From positions 57,563 through 121,562 of the forward strand of contig JAJEQR010000001.1 in NCBI GenBank assembly GCA_020687485.1: a DNA stretch of 64,000 nt. Reading direction: 5' to 3'. This DNA comes from Hominifimenecus microfluidus. GTDB lineage: Bacteria > Bacillota > Clostridia > Lachnospirales > Lachnospiraceae. Each line of letters opens with the position of its first letter. Within the stretch, counting starts at the first letter, position 1. The notes below the pieces were generated by a model. That model saw only the letters and a list, made by a program, of their open reading frames with translations. It made no database searches and was not told the origin of the DNA. Positions 54,301-62,600 of this stretch are shown here, piece after piece. The translations under genes were made by a program, and so were the position numbers.

Positions 54301-55107
54301 TCAACCAAACCTTCCTGTAATATAGTTTTCTGTACGGGTATCCTTCGGAACTGAGAAGATCTGATCGGTCTCTCCGAACTCAACCATCTCTCCTAGGAGG
54401 AAAAATGCGGTCTTATCCGAAATACGGGCTGCCTGCTGCATGTTGTGAGTAACCATTATGATCGTATATCTATCCTTCAGTTCCACTGCCAGATCCTCAA
54501 TCTTGGAAGTGGAAATCGGATCCAGAGCGGAAGTCGGCTCATCCATCAGAATAACTTCCGGTTCTACCGCCAGCGCTCTCGCAATGCAGAGACGTTGCTG
54601 CTGACCGCCGGAAAGGCCAAGAGCACTCTTCTTCAGGCGATCCTTCAGCTCATCCCAGATCGCAGCCGAACGAAGAGAATTCTCAACAATCTCATCCAGC
54701 TTTGCCTTATTCGTAATTCCGTGCGTCCGGGGACCGAACGCGATATTATCATAGATACTCATTGGGAAAGGATTCGGCTTCTGAAATACCATCCCCACGC
54801 GCTTACGCAGGAGATTCACATTCATATCTCCATAGATATCCTCACCGTCCAGCAGCACCTGTCCGGTAATCCGGCAGCCTTCCACCAGATCATTCATGCG
54901 ATTCAAAGACTTCAGCAGCGTGGATTTGCCGCAGCCGCTGGGGCCGATAAACGCAGTGATCTCATTTGGGCGGATATTCAGATTGATGCCCTTCAGAGCA
55001 TGGAAATCACCGTAGTACAGATCGAGATTTCCTATCGTAAACTTATCTTTCTTTTCTATCATATCTGTTTTTTCTATCTTTTCCATTCTATTGCCTTCTG
55101 CTCCCAT
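54301..55107 (-). CDS. pstB: phosphate ABC transporter ATPase PstB
   Basis: Energises phosphate import. Walker [19 protein letters not shown]-loop [21 protein letters not shown], signature [18 protein letters not shown], Walker [14 protein letters not shown] and switch His [12 protein letters not shown]. Two start choices: ATG 55107 (AAGGAG at 14 bases) gives 268 residues; ATG 55086 (AGAAGG at 7 bases) gives 261, closer to the family. Both lie right after pstA. Confidence 0.96.
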   Translation of the reverse strand: MGAEGNRMEKIEKTDMIEKKDKFTIGNLDLYYGDFHALKGINLNIRPNEITAFIGPSGCGKSTLLKSLNRMNDLVEGCRITGQVLLDGEDIYGDMNVNLLRKRVGMVFQKPNPFPMSIYDNIAFGPRTHGITNKAKLDEIVENSLRSAAIWDELKDRLKKSALGLSGGQQQRLCIARALAVEPEVILMDEPTSALDPISTSKIEDLAVELKDRYTIIMVTHNMQQAARISDKTAFFLLGEMVEFGETDQIFSVPKDTRTENYITGRFG

Positions 55108-55116
55108 AGCGATTCT

Positions 55117-55941
55117 TTATTCTCCTTTTCCCAGACGTTTGGCAACCAGGCTGGACAGCCCGTTGATCAGAATTACGATCACCAGGAGGACAACAGCTGT
55201 CGCATAAGCTTCATCTACATGAAGTCCTTCATTTGCCAGTGTATACATGTGTACCGAAAGAGTTCGCGTGGAGGACAGTATACTCTTCGGCAGCTTTGCC
55301 ACGGTTCCTGCGGTGAACATCAGCGCAGCCGTCTCGCCGACCACACGGCCGATCGCCAGGATAACACCGGAGAGGATGCCCGGTACTGCCGACGGCAACA
55401 CCACGCGGAAAATGGTACGAAGGCGTCCGGCGCCCAGACCGAAGCTACCTTCCCGATAGGAATCCGGTACGGATTTCAGTGCTTCCTCTGTGGTTCGCAT
55501 GATCAGAGGGAGGATCATAATCGCCATGGTAAATGCGCCGGAAAGGAGGGAAAGTCCCCAGCCAAGCACCGTTACAAAGAAGATTGCGCCGAACAGACCG
55601 TATACAATCGAGGGAATACCGGACAATGTCTCCGCTGTGATTCTTACGACCTCTACCAGCTTATTGCCTCTCTTCGCATACTCTACCAGGTAGATCGCGG
55701 AGCAGATACCGATCGGAGCTGCAATCAGCAGCGAGATGATCGTCATCAGCACGGTGTTGATGATCGAGGGAAGCATCGACACATTATCAGATGTATAATT
55801 CAGATCAAAGAGCGATGCCTTCAGGTGCGGAATGCCGTTGATCAGGATGTACCCAACCAGAAGGATCAGCAGACTCATGGTAATAATTGCTGCTGCCCAT
55901 ACCAGAAACCGCAGCAGACGGGATAAGAAATCTTTTCTCAT
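55117..55941 (-). CDS. pstA: phosphate ABC transporter permease PstA
   Basis: Membrane subunit of the high-affinity phosphate importer, 274 residues with six helices. The permease motif LKSVPDSYREGSFGLGAGRLRTIFRVVLP and GETAALMFTAGTV are typical for PstA. Overlaps pstC by four bases (ATGA). Confidence 0.96.
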   Translation of the reverse strand: MRKDFLSRLLRFLVWAAAIITMSLLILLVGYILINGIPHLKASLFDLNYTSDNVSMLPSIINTVLMTIISLLIAAPIGICSAIYLVEYAKRGNKLVEVVRITAETLSGIPSIVYGLFGAIFFVTVLGWGLSLLSGAFTMAIMILPLIMRTTEEALKSVPDSYREGSFGLGAGRLRTIFRVVLPSAVPGILSGVILAIGRVVGETAALMFTAGTVAKLPKSILSSTRTLSVHMYTLANEGLHVDEAYATAVVLLVIVILINGLSSLVAKRLGKGE

Positions 55942-56786
55942 TTTCCTCTCCTTTTCAATGCGGAGAACGACAGGTTAATGATCAGGATAAAGACGAACAA
56001 CACAACAGCTGTCGCAATCAGAGCCTCCTTGTGGAGATCTGCTGCGTATCCCATCTCCATAACAATGTTCGTGGTCAGCGTGCGGCATCCCTCCAGGATA
56101 CTCCCTGGAATTCTGGGCTGATTGCCTACTATCATCATAACTGCCATGGTCTCACCGATCGCACGGCCGATTCCAAGGACAATACCTGCCAGGATTCCGG
56201 ATCTTGCTCCGGGAAGCAACGCGAAGAACACGCTTCGCTCATGGCTGGCTCCAAGCGCAAGTCCGCCCTCATAATAGCTGTTCGGTACCGCGCGGATCGC
56301 AGCTTCCGTAACTTCAATGATCGTCGGAAGGATCATGAATCCGAGAAGGAGCGCAGCCGCCAGGATACTCTGGCCTCTGCCTCCGAAAGTATTCTTTACC
56401 CACGGTACAATCACAACCAGAGCAAAGAAACCGTAAATGACCGAAGGGATACCTGCCATCAGTTCGATGGCAGGTTTTAAGATACGATACAGAGTTTTCG
56501 GACAGAACCGGGCCATAAATACGGCTGCCAGCAGTCCGAGCGGAACGCCGAACAGGATCGCCCCTGCTGTTACATAAAGGCTTCCGATAATCATGGGGAA
56601 AATTCCGTACAGGTTATTGCCCGGTTTCCATATTGTGCCGAACAAGAACTTGAATACGCCGATCTCCAACATGGCGGGCACACCGCCACTGAAAAGGAAT
56701 ACACAGATCAGCACAACTGCCAAAATGGAGGTACATGCAGCGATCAGGAACAGAATGTGCATGAATGTTTCACGGGCTTTTTTCAT
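55938..56786 (-). CDS. pstC: phosphate ABC transporter permease PstC
   Basis: Second membrane subunit of the phosphate importer; 282 residues, six helices, with FLFGTIWKPGNNLYGIFPMIIGSLYVT after the first helix and the permease loop IRAVPNSYYEGGLALGASHERSVFFALLPGARSGI. GETMAVMMIVGNQP follows. Twelve bases after pstS. Confidence 0.96.
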   Translation of the reverse strand: MKKARETFMHILFLIAACTSILAVVLICVFLFSGGVPAMLEIGVFKFLFGTIWKPGNNLYGIFPMIIGSLYVTAGAILFGVPLGLLAAVFMARFCPKTLYRILKPAIELMAGIPSVIYGFFALVVIVPWVKNTFGGRGQSILAAALLLGFMILPTIIEVTEAAIRAVPNSYYEGGLALGASHERSVFFALLPGARSGILAGIVLGIGRAIGETMAVMMIVGNQPRIPGSILEGCRTLTTNIVMEMGYAADLHKEALIATAVVLFVFILIINLSFSALKRRGK

Positions 56787-56798
56787 GGGAATCTCCTG

Positions 56799-57776
56799 TT
56801 ATTTGATGATCTCGTCCCAGGTGGTTACCTCGCCGGTGAAGATCTGGCGAACCTGCTCAGCGGTCATTTCGTCCAGCGGGTTGTCATTGTTTACTACTAC
56901 TGCAATACCATCCATAGCGATTGTGGTTCCGGTTACGCCCTTCTCCGTCTCAGTGTCCTTCAGGTCGCGACTGGCCATACCGATATCGCAGATGCCATCG
57001 ATTGCGGAAGTAACGCCGGTCGTGCTGTCACTGGTCTGGATCTCAATATCCGCACCGGTATTTACTGCCATGTAAGCTTCTGCCAGCTTCTCCATAACTG
57101 GGCTTACAGAAGAGGAACCTGCAACTACGATCTTGCCGGATGCTCCGTTGCTGGTGAATGCGCCGGTACTGTCTACCTTAATATAGTGGTTGTCCTCGAT
57201 GATCGCCTGACCATCATCACTCATGATGTAATTCACGAAGTCCTGAGCCACATCGCTTAAAGATGCGCCGGTTACGATGTTGAAAGGTCTTGCGATCTTG
57301 TAGGTTCCATTTGCTACATTTTCTGCGGTTGCTACTGCGCCGTCAATCGTCAGAGCTTTCAGCGTATCGTTCATGGAGCCCATGGATACATAGCCGATTG
57401 CATATTCACTGCCTGCCACGGATGTCATCATAACGGAAGTACTGTTCGTGATAACAGCCTCTACTGTAGTGTTATCGGTCTTGTTGCCTGCATCATCCTT
57501 GGTCTCTACGCCAACCAGCTCGATAAATGCGCCTCTGGTACCGGAGCCATCCTCACGGGAGAATACTTCGATCGGCTGGGAAGCATCGAAATCACCGGTG
57601 GTTGCTGCCGTTGCCGTGGTACCTGCTGCTGTAGTACCTGCCGCTGCTGTAGTACCTGCTGTCGTCGTGTCTGCTGCCGCATCAGTCGTGGTCGTCGTGC
57701 TGCTATTTCCTCCGCACGCAGCCAGACTGCTTACTGCCAGTGCGCTAATCATCATCATTGCTAATATCTTTTTCAT
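56799..57776 (-). CDS. pstS: phosphate-binding lipoprotein PstS, circularly permuted
   Basis: Surface phosphate receptor of the Pst importer: lipobox SSLAAC (Cys21), a 40-residue Thr/Ala tether, then two PstS lobes. The order is unusual. The phosphate loop SREDGSGTRGAF (73-84) and the lobe of the usual C-half come first (to about 202, DGQAIIEDNHYIKV); the stretch that normally starts PstS, KIVVAGSSSVSPVMEKLAEAY, follows at 215-235, and the chain ends with IFTGEVTTWDEIIK, which normally stands in the middle. The fold is likely intact with moved termini. The tether is coded by an 18-bp tandem repeat (57625-57641 and 57643-57659). Similar ordering occurs, from memory, in other Clostridia. Confidence 0.93.
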   Translation of the reverse strand: MKKILAMMMISALAVSSLAACGGNSSTTTTTDAAADTTTAGTTAAAGTTAAGTTATAATTGDFDASQPIEVFSREDGSGTRGAFIELVGVETKDDAGNKTDNTTVEAVITNSTSVMMTSVAGSEYAIGYVSMGSMNDTLKALTIDGAVATAENVANGTYKIARPFNIVTGASLSDVAQDFVNYIMSDDGQAIIEDNHYIKVDSTGAFTSNGASGKIVVAGSSSVSPVMEKLAEAYMAVNTGADIEIQTSDSTTGVTSAIDGICDIGMASRDLKDTETEKGVTGTTIAMDGIAVVVNNDNPLDEMTAEQVRQIFTGEVTTWDEIIK

Positions 57777-57858
57777 TTTTACTCCTCTTTCCGGACTCTT
57801 GTGGTCCTGCTCTTTTTTGTTATCTTTCTTTGTTACGCTGTCATCTTAAAAGAATAAT

Positions 57859-57898
57859 GTAAAATACTTTCGGACCCCTTTGTTAAATGCGTGTGAAA
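57859..57898 (-). promoter_or_regulatory. Pho-box array before pstS
   Basis: Minus strand: TTTCACA (57892-57898), TTTAACA (57881-57887) and TTTTACA (57859-57865), all in one 11-bp phase with one position (57870) not matching. A -10 candidate TAAGAT lies at 57843-57848. Fits control by the phoB product. Confidence 0.7.
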
Positions 57899-57947
57899 TC
57901 TATCTGTTCCTAGTATTGGCAAAATCCAGCGAAATTCATTCGCAGAC

Positions 57948-57976
57948 TTGATTTTCCGGCACTTCTGTGATAAAAT
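57948..57976 (+). promoter_or_regulatory. promoter of the SEC-C gene
   Basis: TTGATT (57948-57953), 17 bp, TAAAAT (57971-57976). The transcript would start at about 57983, right before the hairpin at 57986. Confidence 0.7.
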
Positions 57977-57985
57977 TATTCCATT

Positions 57986-58012
57986 AGGGTCAAAAGCGTT
58001 TTGACCCTTTTA
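57986..58012 (+). terminator. leader hairpin with T-run, just after the promoter
   Basis: Perfect 10-bp stem AGGGTCAAAA / TTTTGACCCT with triloop GCG (57986-57995 and 57999-58008), then TTTAATC. As it starts within a few bases of the transcript start it could act as a 5' stabiliser, an attenuator or a DNA operator. It cannot terminate pstS, which runs the other way. Confidence 0.6.
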
Positions 58013-58050
58013 ATCACAAAGCGCCTGAAATAACAAAGGAGATTATTACA

Positions 58051-58551
58051 ATGGCTTTATTAGATGAATGGCAGGATTATGCGGAAGCTCAGGGCCCGAC
58101 CCGTGAAGCTGCGCAGAATTTCTGGGCTCGTTACTTTAACAAAGAGAGAGATATGTATGCCGTACTTCTGGATTCCGATGAAGTATGGGAAGGTACGGTA
58201 CAGGAGCTGGCTGACAGATTCAAGGTGGATCTGAAGACGATGACCGGTTTTCTGGATGGTATCAATGACAGCCTGAAGGCTCCGAACCCGATCGAGACGA
58301 TGGAAGCGGATACGAAGGTTAGCCTGGATTATGATAAGGAGCTACTTTACAAGAACATGGTGGAGGCTACGGCTGACTGGCTGTACAAGCTCCCTCAGTG
58401 GGACAGACTCCTGACTGCGGAGCGCCGCCAGGAGCTCTACAAAGAGCAGAAGTCTTCTCATACCGTTCGCCGCGCAACCCCGAAGGTTGGCAGAAACGAT
58501 CCCTGTCCCTGCGGAAGCGGCAAGAAGTACAAGTTCTGCTGCGGCAGATAA
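58051..58551 (+). CDS. SEC-C motif protein
   Basis: 166-residue soluble protein of unknown function. The C-terminal 20 residues are a complete SEC-C zinc motif ([17 protein letters not shown]), as at the end of SecA, where it binds zinc and contacts SecB and ribosomes. The N-terminal 140 residues are acidic and helical with aromatic residues ([43 protein letters not shown]), resembling a family of small Firmicutes SEC-C proteins. Start after AAAGGAGATT. Transcribed alone, from a promoter followed by a hairpin. Confidence 0.85.
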   Translation: MALLDEWQDYAEAQGPTREAAQNFWARYFNKERDMYAVLLDSDEVWEGTVQELADRFKVDLKTMTGFLDGINDSLKAPNPIETMEADTKVSLDYDKELLYKNMVEATADWLYKLPQWDRLLTAERRQELYKEQKSSHTVRRATPKVGRNDPCPCGSGKKYKFCCGR

Positions 58552-58561
58552 GAAACACAAA

Positions 58562-58612
58562 AAGAGAGCACTTGGGGCACCCTCCGTAAGGAAGGTGCCC
58601 CAAGGCGGCTCT
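58562..58612 (+). terminator. terminator after the SEC-C gene
   Basis: Strong stem CTTGGGGCACC / GGTGCCCCAAG (58571-58581 and 58594-58604) with an inner TCC / GGA pairing, but only CGGCTCTTATAT after it. Confidence 0.7.
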
Positions 58613-58638
58613 TATATCTCAGTTTAATAAGTTTTCCG

Positions 58639-58675
58639 AAACGGTGTAACCCCTGTGGTTACGCCGTTTTCTCTT
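58639..58675 (+). terminator. second hairpin at the edge of the accessory region
   Basis: Near-perfect stem AAACGGTGTAACC / GGTTACGCCGTTT (58639-58651 and 58657-58669), then TCTCTTTG. It covers the end of the relaxase remnant. Confidence 0.6.
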
Positions 58676-58796
58676 TGTTACGCTCAGTGAGGTGTTGCTG
58701 GAAGGCTTCTTCCATTTCCTCCGGGGTCAGTTCGTGGAGAATGCGGCGCGCAGTTTTCAAACGGCCTTCGATGTGCCAAAGAGAAGTCGTTGCCAT
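58659..58796 (-). pseudogene. relaxase remnant (start retained, middle lost)
   Basis: 45-codon frame: MATTSLWHIEGRLK, which is how mobilization relaxases of clostridial integrative elements begin, joined to TARRILHELTPEEMEEAFQQ and a polar end. A relaxase is 300-500 residues, so a large internal part would be gone. The ATG overlaps the stop of the MobC-like gene as TAATG, the usual coupling. This reading is inference; an intact small protein cannot be excluded. Confidence 0.5.
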
Positions 58797-59098
58797 TAAA
58801 TCGCCTCCTGTAAGTCCAGTACCAGCCGTTCAATTTCGGCGCAGAGTTCAAGGGCGGACGGCTCGTATTTGGCACATTCTTTCAGGTCGGAATGAGCCTT
58901 GTATAATTCGTCCATCAGCCTCCAAAACACATCCGGGGGTTTTGGTTTCGGGTGAATGCCCCGGCAGAGCTGGCGGACATACTCGCTTTGGGACAGACCA
59001 CATAGAGCGCTGTTTCGCTCCAATTTCTCTTTTTCTTCTTCGGTCAGGCGTACTCTGATACGCACTTTTTCATTGCTTTTTCTATTCAAAATTATCAT
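58796..59098 (-). CDS. MobC-like relaxosome accessory protein
   Basis: 100-residue DNA-binding protein: N-terminal ribbon-helix-helix (VRIRVRLTEEEKEKLERNSALCGLSQSEYVRQLCRG) followed by PKPKPPDVFWRLMDELYKAHSDLKE and a helical end, as in MobC-type accessory proteins that nick-assist at oriT. GAGGAG abuts the ATG at 59098, so a TTG three codons in (59089, 9-base spacing) may be the real start. Upstream are oriT-like hairpins; downstream the relaxase remnant. Mark of a former mobilizable element. Confidence 0.75.
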   Translation of the reverse strand: MIILNRKSNEKVRIRVRLTEEEKEKLERNSALCGLSQSEYVRQLCRGIHPKPKPPDVFWRLMDELYKAHSDLKECAKYEPSALELCAEIERLVLDLQEAI

Positions 59099-59124
59099 CT
59101 CCTCGTTAGTTTTTTCAGGGTTTT

Positions 59125-59191
59125 AGGGCGGAACGCCCTGAGAAGTCCGCAGACCGCAAGGCTGCGGATTTGGATTGTGGGGTCACAATCC
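59125..59191. other. oriT-like hairpin cluster
   Basis: Three hairpins in a row before the MobC-like gene: AGGGCG / CGCCCT (59125-59139), TCCGCAG / CTGCGGA (59146-59168) and GGATTGTG / CACAATCC (59172-59191). Position and structure fit an origin of transfer. From here to 59480 I see no gene or further structure. Confidence 0.5.
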
Positions 59192-59481
59192 GATGCTCGC
59201 TATCCCCGTGGACATCAGCTTTCTCTTTGCCGTTTTCTCCGAATGTCGTTTTTCTGTGTCTGCCCCGGAATCTCACCGCAGCGTCGGTCCGCTCGCTCCC
59301 ATCGGGGAGGTCGTGGCAGAGTCATATCCCATTCGGACGGTCATTCAGTTTTCAATTTGCCCCTCAATAGGTAGGCAGCGAGAAGGGCCAGAAATTAACC
59401 CCCTCAATAATCAACTGGGAACTTTTTTGCCGTTTGCACAAAAGAATTTTTGTAAACTTTTTGTGAACGACGGCTATAACG

Positions 59482-59564
59482 AAAAAAAGAGCCGGTACAC
59501 AGCACATCAAATCAGCGGGAGAAAATCTCTCGCTATATCTTTGATGAGACTATGTACCGGCTCT
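59482..59564 (-). terminator. large terminator of the surface protein gene
   Basis: A hairpin of about 77 bases (59488-59564): outer arms AGAGCCGGTACA / TGTACCGGCTCT, middle CATCAAA / TTTGATG, inner AGCGGGAGA / TCTCTCGCT. On the minus strand a run of seven T follows. Confidence 0.85.
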
Positions 59565-59693
59565 GAAATTCAGAAACCTTCAGTGTCTGCTTTTTCCGTC
59601 CCGCAGGCAGACGCTGCAACAGGAACGGCGCAGCCGCAATCTCTTTCGGCGGCTGCCGTTTCCGACAGCCGCCCTTGGGTTAAATATTTGATT

Positions 59694-62600
59694 TTACTTT
59701 ACGCTGCGCTTTTTCTTCCTGCCGTAAACGGTTGTTACGGTTACTGCACCGCCGCTGATAAACAGCAGAGCAATCCACAACAAAAGATTGGAGTTATCTC
59801 CCGTCTGCGGAGACTTGTCGGCGCCGGGTTTGACGGTGCCGCCGGGTAGCTTTGCCGTTACGGTATCGGCCTGCTTGATTTCCTGTGTTGCCGCAGCGTC
59901 CTTGTAATACTTCTTGCAACCGGAGCAATACCAGTATTCGATATTGCCCTCTGCAGTCTTGGTCGCCGCCACTGCCGGGAAGTGTTTCAAATCAGAGTGG
60001 TTGTTTGCATTCAACTCTCCGTAGCTTTCGCCACAGAACTCACACTTTGCCTTATCCTTGCAGGTGGCCTTACCGCCGGAGTGCTCACTGAGTGCCTTGC
60101 CACAGAGATCGCACTTGTGATCCTTATTGGTATCCGTGCACTCACTCAAAACCTTGTCGCAAACATCGCACTTATGATCCTTGTTGGTATCCGTGTGCTC
60201 GGCTTCATCCGTTTTTGCTCTGCACTCGGTACACTCGTGCCAATGGCTTGCTTCACCCGTTGACCACTTGACTGAATAGCTGTGCGGCTTCAGATCGCCG
60301 TACTTCTCACCGCAAATCTCACAGGTTGCCTGCTCCGTGCAGGTTGCTGTTCCGCCGGAATGTTCGTTCTGAATGGCTACGGTCTTTTCGGCAGAGAACT
60401 CAAAGCCGTCAGCGGTCTTTGCACTTACGATCAGCTTGAAGCTGGTTTCTTCTGCCGGATAGGCGGCGGATTTTATAACGCCGCAGTACATACCGCCTTC
60501 AAAAGTAGGGGTAAGAGGACCGTCGCCCAGACCGATAAACTCATACCCATAGGCTGCATCCGTCGCTCCTTCCGGCAGGGTAAAGCTGAACTTGTAATCC
60601 TGCGTCCGGCAAACCTTATCTGCACCACTGATGTTAGTGGTCGGAATATCCTTTTTTGTAGTTTCGTGATTGCAGAATTTACACTTCTGCCAATACTGCC
60701 CGTTTTCACTCTGCCACTCGTAGGTGTGTCCGTCGTTCACGGTTACGATAACCCTTGTTTCATTGCCTGCCTTATCGGTCACAACAATCGTCTGCTCACC
60801 GCTTGCGGGAGAGAGAATAAATTGACCGTTTTCATCAAGGATGACTTCCGTGCCGTTCACCTTCACTGTGCCGATATATTTTTCGTCAACGGTAATAGTC
60901 TGTGCTGTGCAATAGGTTTTGCCGGCTTCAATGCCGGTGATAACGGGGCTTGTTCCGTCAAGCACAATGCCGTTTGTGTTAATGTAGGCAACGTTTCCGC
61001 TGGTATCGGTCAGTTTTGCATAAATAACATACTCGTTATCGGGATTGATACTGAACGGTGCGGAATATGCCGTGAAGGTCATTCGCGCAAGTTCCGATTG
61101 GGTAAGCGCCTTATCGCTCAGCAGGTATTCGACTGTCACCGCTTCGCCGCTGTTGTCCGCAGCGGTAACGGTTACCATCTGCGTATCCTTAAAGAACAAA
61201 CCGAAGGTGATGGTGTTGAGGAAAGACTTCCAGTCGTTTTCGGCAATCTTGATTTCGCCTGTAGGTGCTGCAATATCACGCCACTGAGCCGTGATCGTCA
61301 GATTCTCCGCAGGCATGGTTGTCGGGAATGCTTTATCCCAGCCGTTGAACTGATAGCCCTCTCTTGTCAGGGTCGGAGCGGTAATCGGTGTGCCGTAATC
61401 CTGCGTTATGGTAATATCCGCTTCGCCGTTTTCGGGCTTGACTGTGACGGTATATTGATTGATTTCCCACTTCGCCCAATATTCCTTGTTGCCCGTTTCG
61501 GTGTCGCCGATTGCCGTAACAGGAGAGCCGGTCAGATTTTCGTTGTAATACCAGCCCTTGAAGGTGTACCCGGTGCGCGTCACATCTGTCGGGAGTGTTG
61601 CACCCACGCCGTAGGTGTATTCGGTGACATTGCCGTTGTTGATCGTGCCGCCGTTTGCGTGCAGGGTTACGGTATAGGTCGGGGCTGTCCACTGCACCGT
61701 CAGTTCCGTCACATCAGCAGGAACGCTGTCGCCGGGTTCGTAGGATTTGCCATTGCCGTCAAGCCACATGAAGTAGCTGCCTGTATTTCCGTCCGGGCGG
61801 GTCAGGCCGTCGGACGCAGGGGCGGTAAATGCGCTGCCGTTTTTCACGATGATGTGAATAGCATCGGAGCTGCCGCCCAGCTTGCCGCCGCCAAGGTCAA
61901 GGGTAACGGCCTTCAGTCCGCCAGAGTCCAGTGTGTCAGAGTTCGGGACTTCAAGGACGGGGCGGAAGCCGAAGGTCGGGTAAGAAGAAGAAGACGAGGT
62001 ATTGTAGCTGGTCCAGAAACGGGCCGAACGGTTCCACCCGCGAACCGCACGGGACGACGCCGAAATTCTTATAGTAGTATCTTGTCCACACGAAAGCATC
62101 TCCCTCCAGTTTTTGATATATCCGTCGTCCTTATCCAGTATCTTATCCCATTCGTTGCTTTTGGGCGTGCCGCGTTCTGAATCACCTGAGCCTGTATAAC
62201 TACTTCCCACAGACGGTGCGCGCAGGGTATAGTCCACGCCGCCGCCGGCGTAGTTCTTGCCGAAAATCAGATCTGCGGTATTCAGGGTATCCCAGCTTAC
62301 ATCATTCGTTACGACATAGTCCGCTATAAACAGACTGTGGGGATATTTGTTCTGCTGTGCATATTCCTCGGTGGTTGCCATCTCCGACATGAGCTTGTAG
62401 GCTTCTATTGTTCCCGCATAGGTAAAGGGAACATAGTGCAGCGTCGTATCCGGCAAGGAAGTCGCGCCAAAGATGTTTCCGGTGTTCACCGTGCCGGGAA
62501 TGCTCGCGCCGGAGAGGTCAAAGTAATAGGTGCCGCCGGGGGTAAGGGTGAACTGCTCCTCGACCTTATTCTCCACCGTCAGCGTGCCGTTGACCCTGTT

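Noticed and set aside
60282..62180. 632-codon open frame on the plus strand
   Set aside because: Antisense to the surface protein gene; no signal, motif or ribosome binding site.
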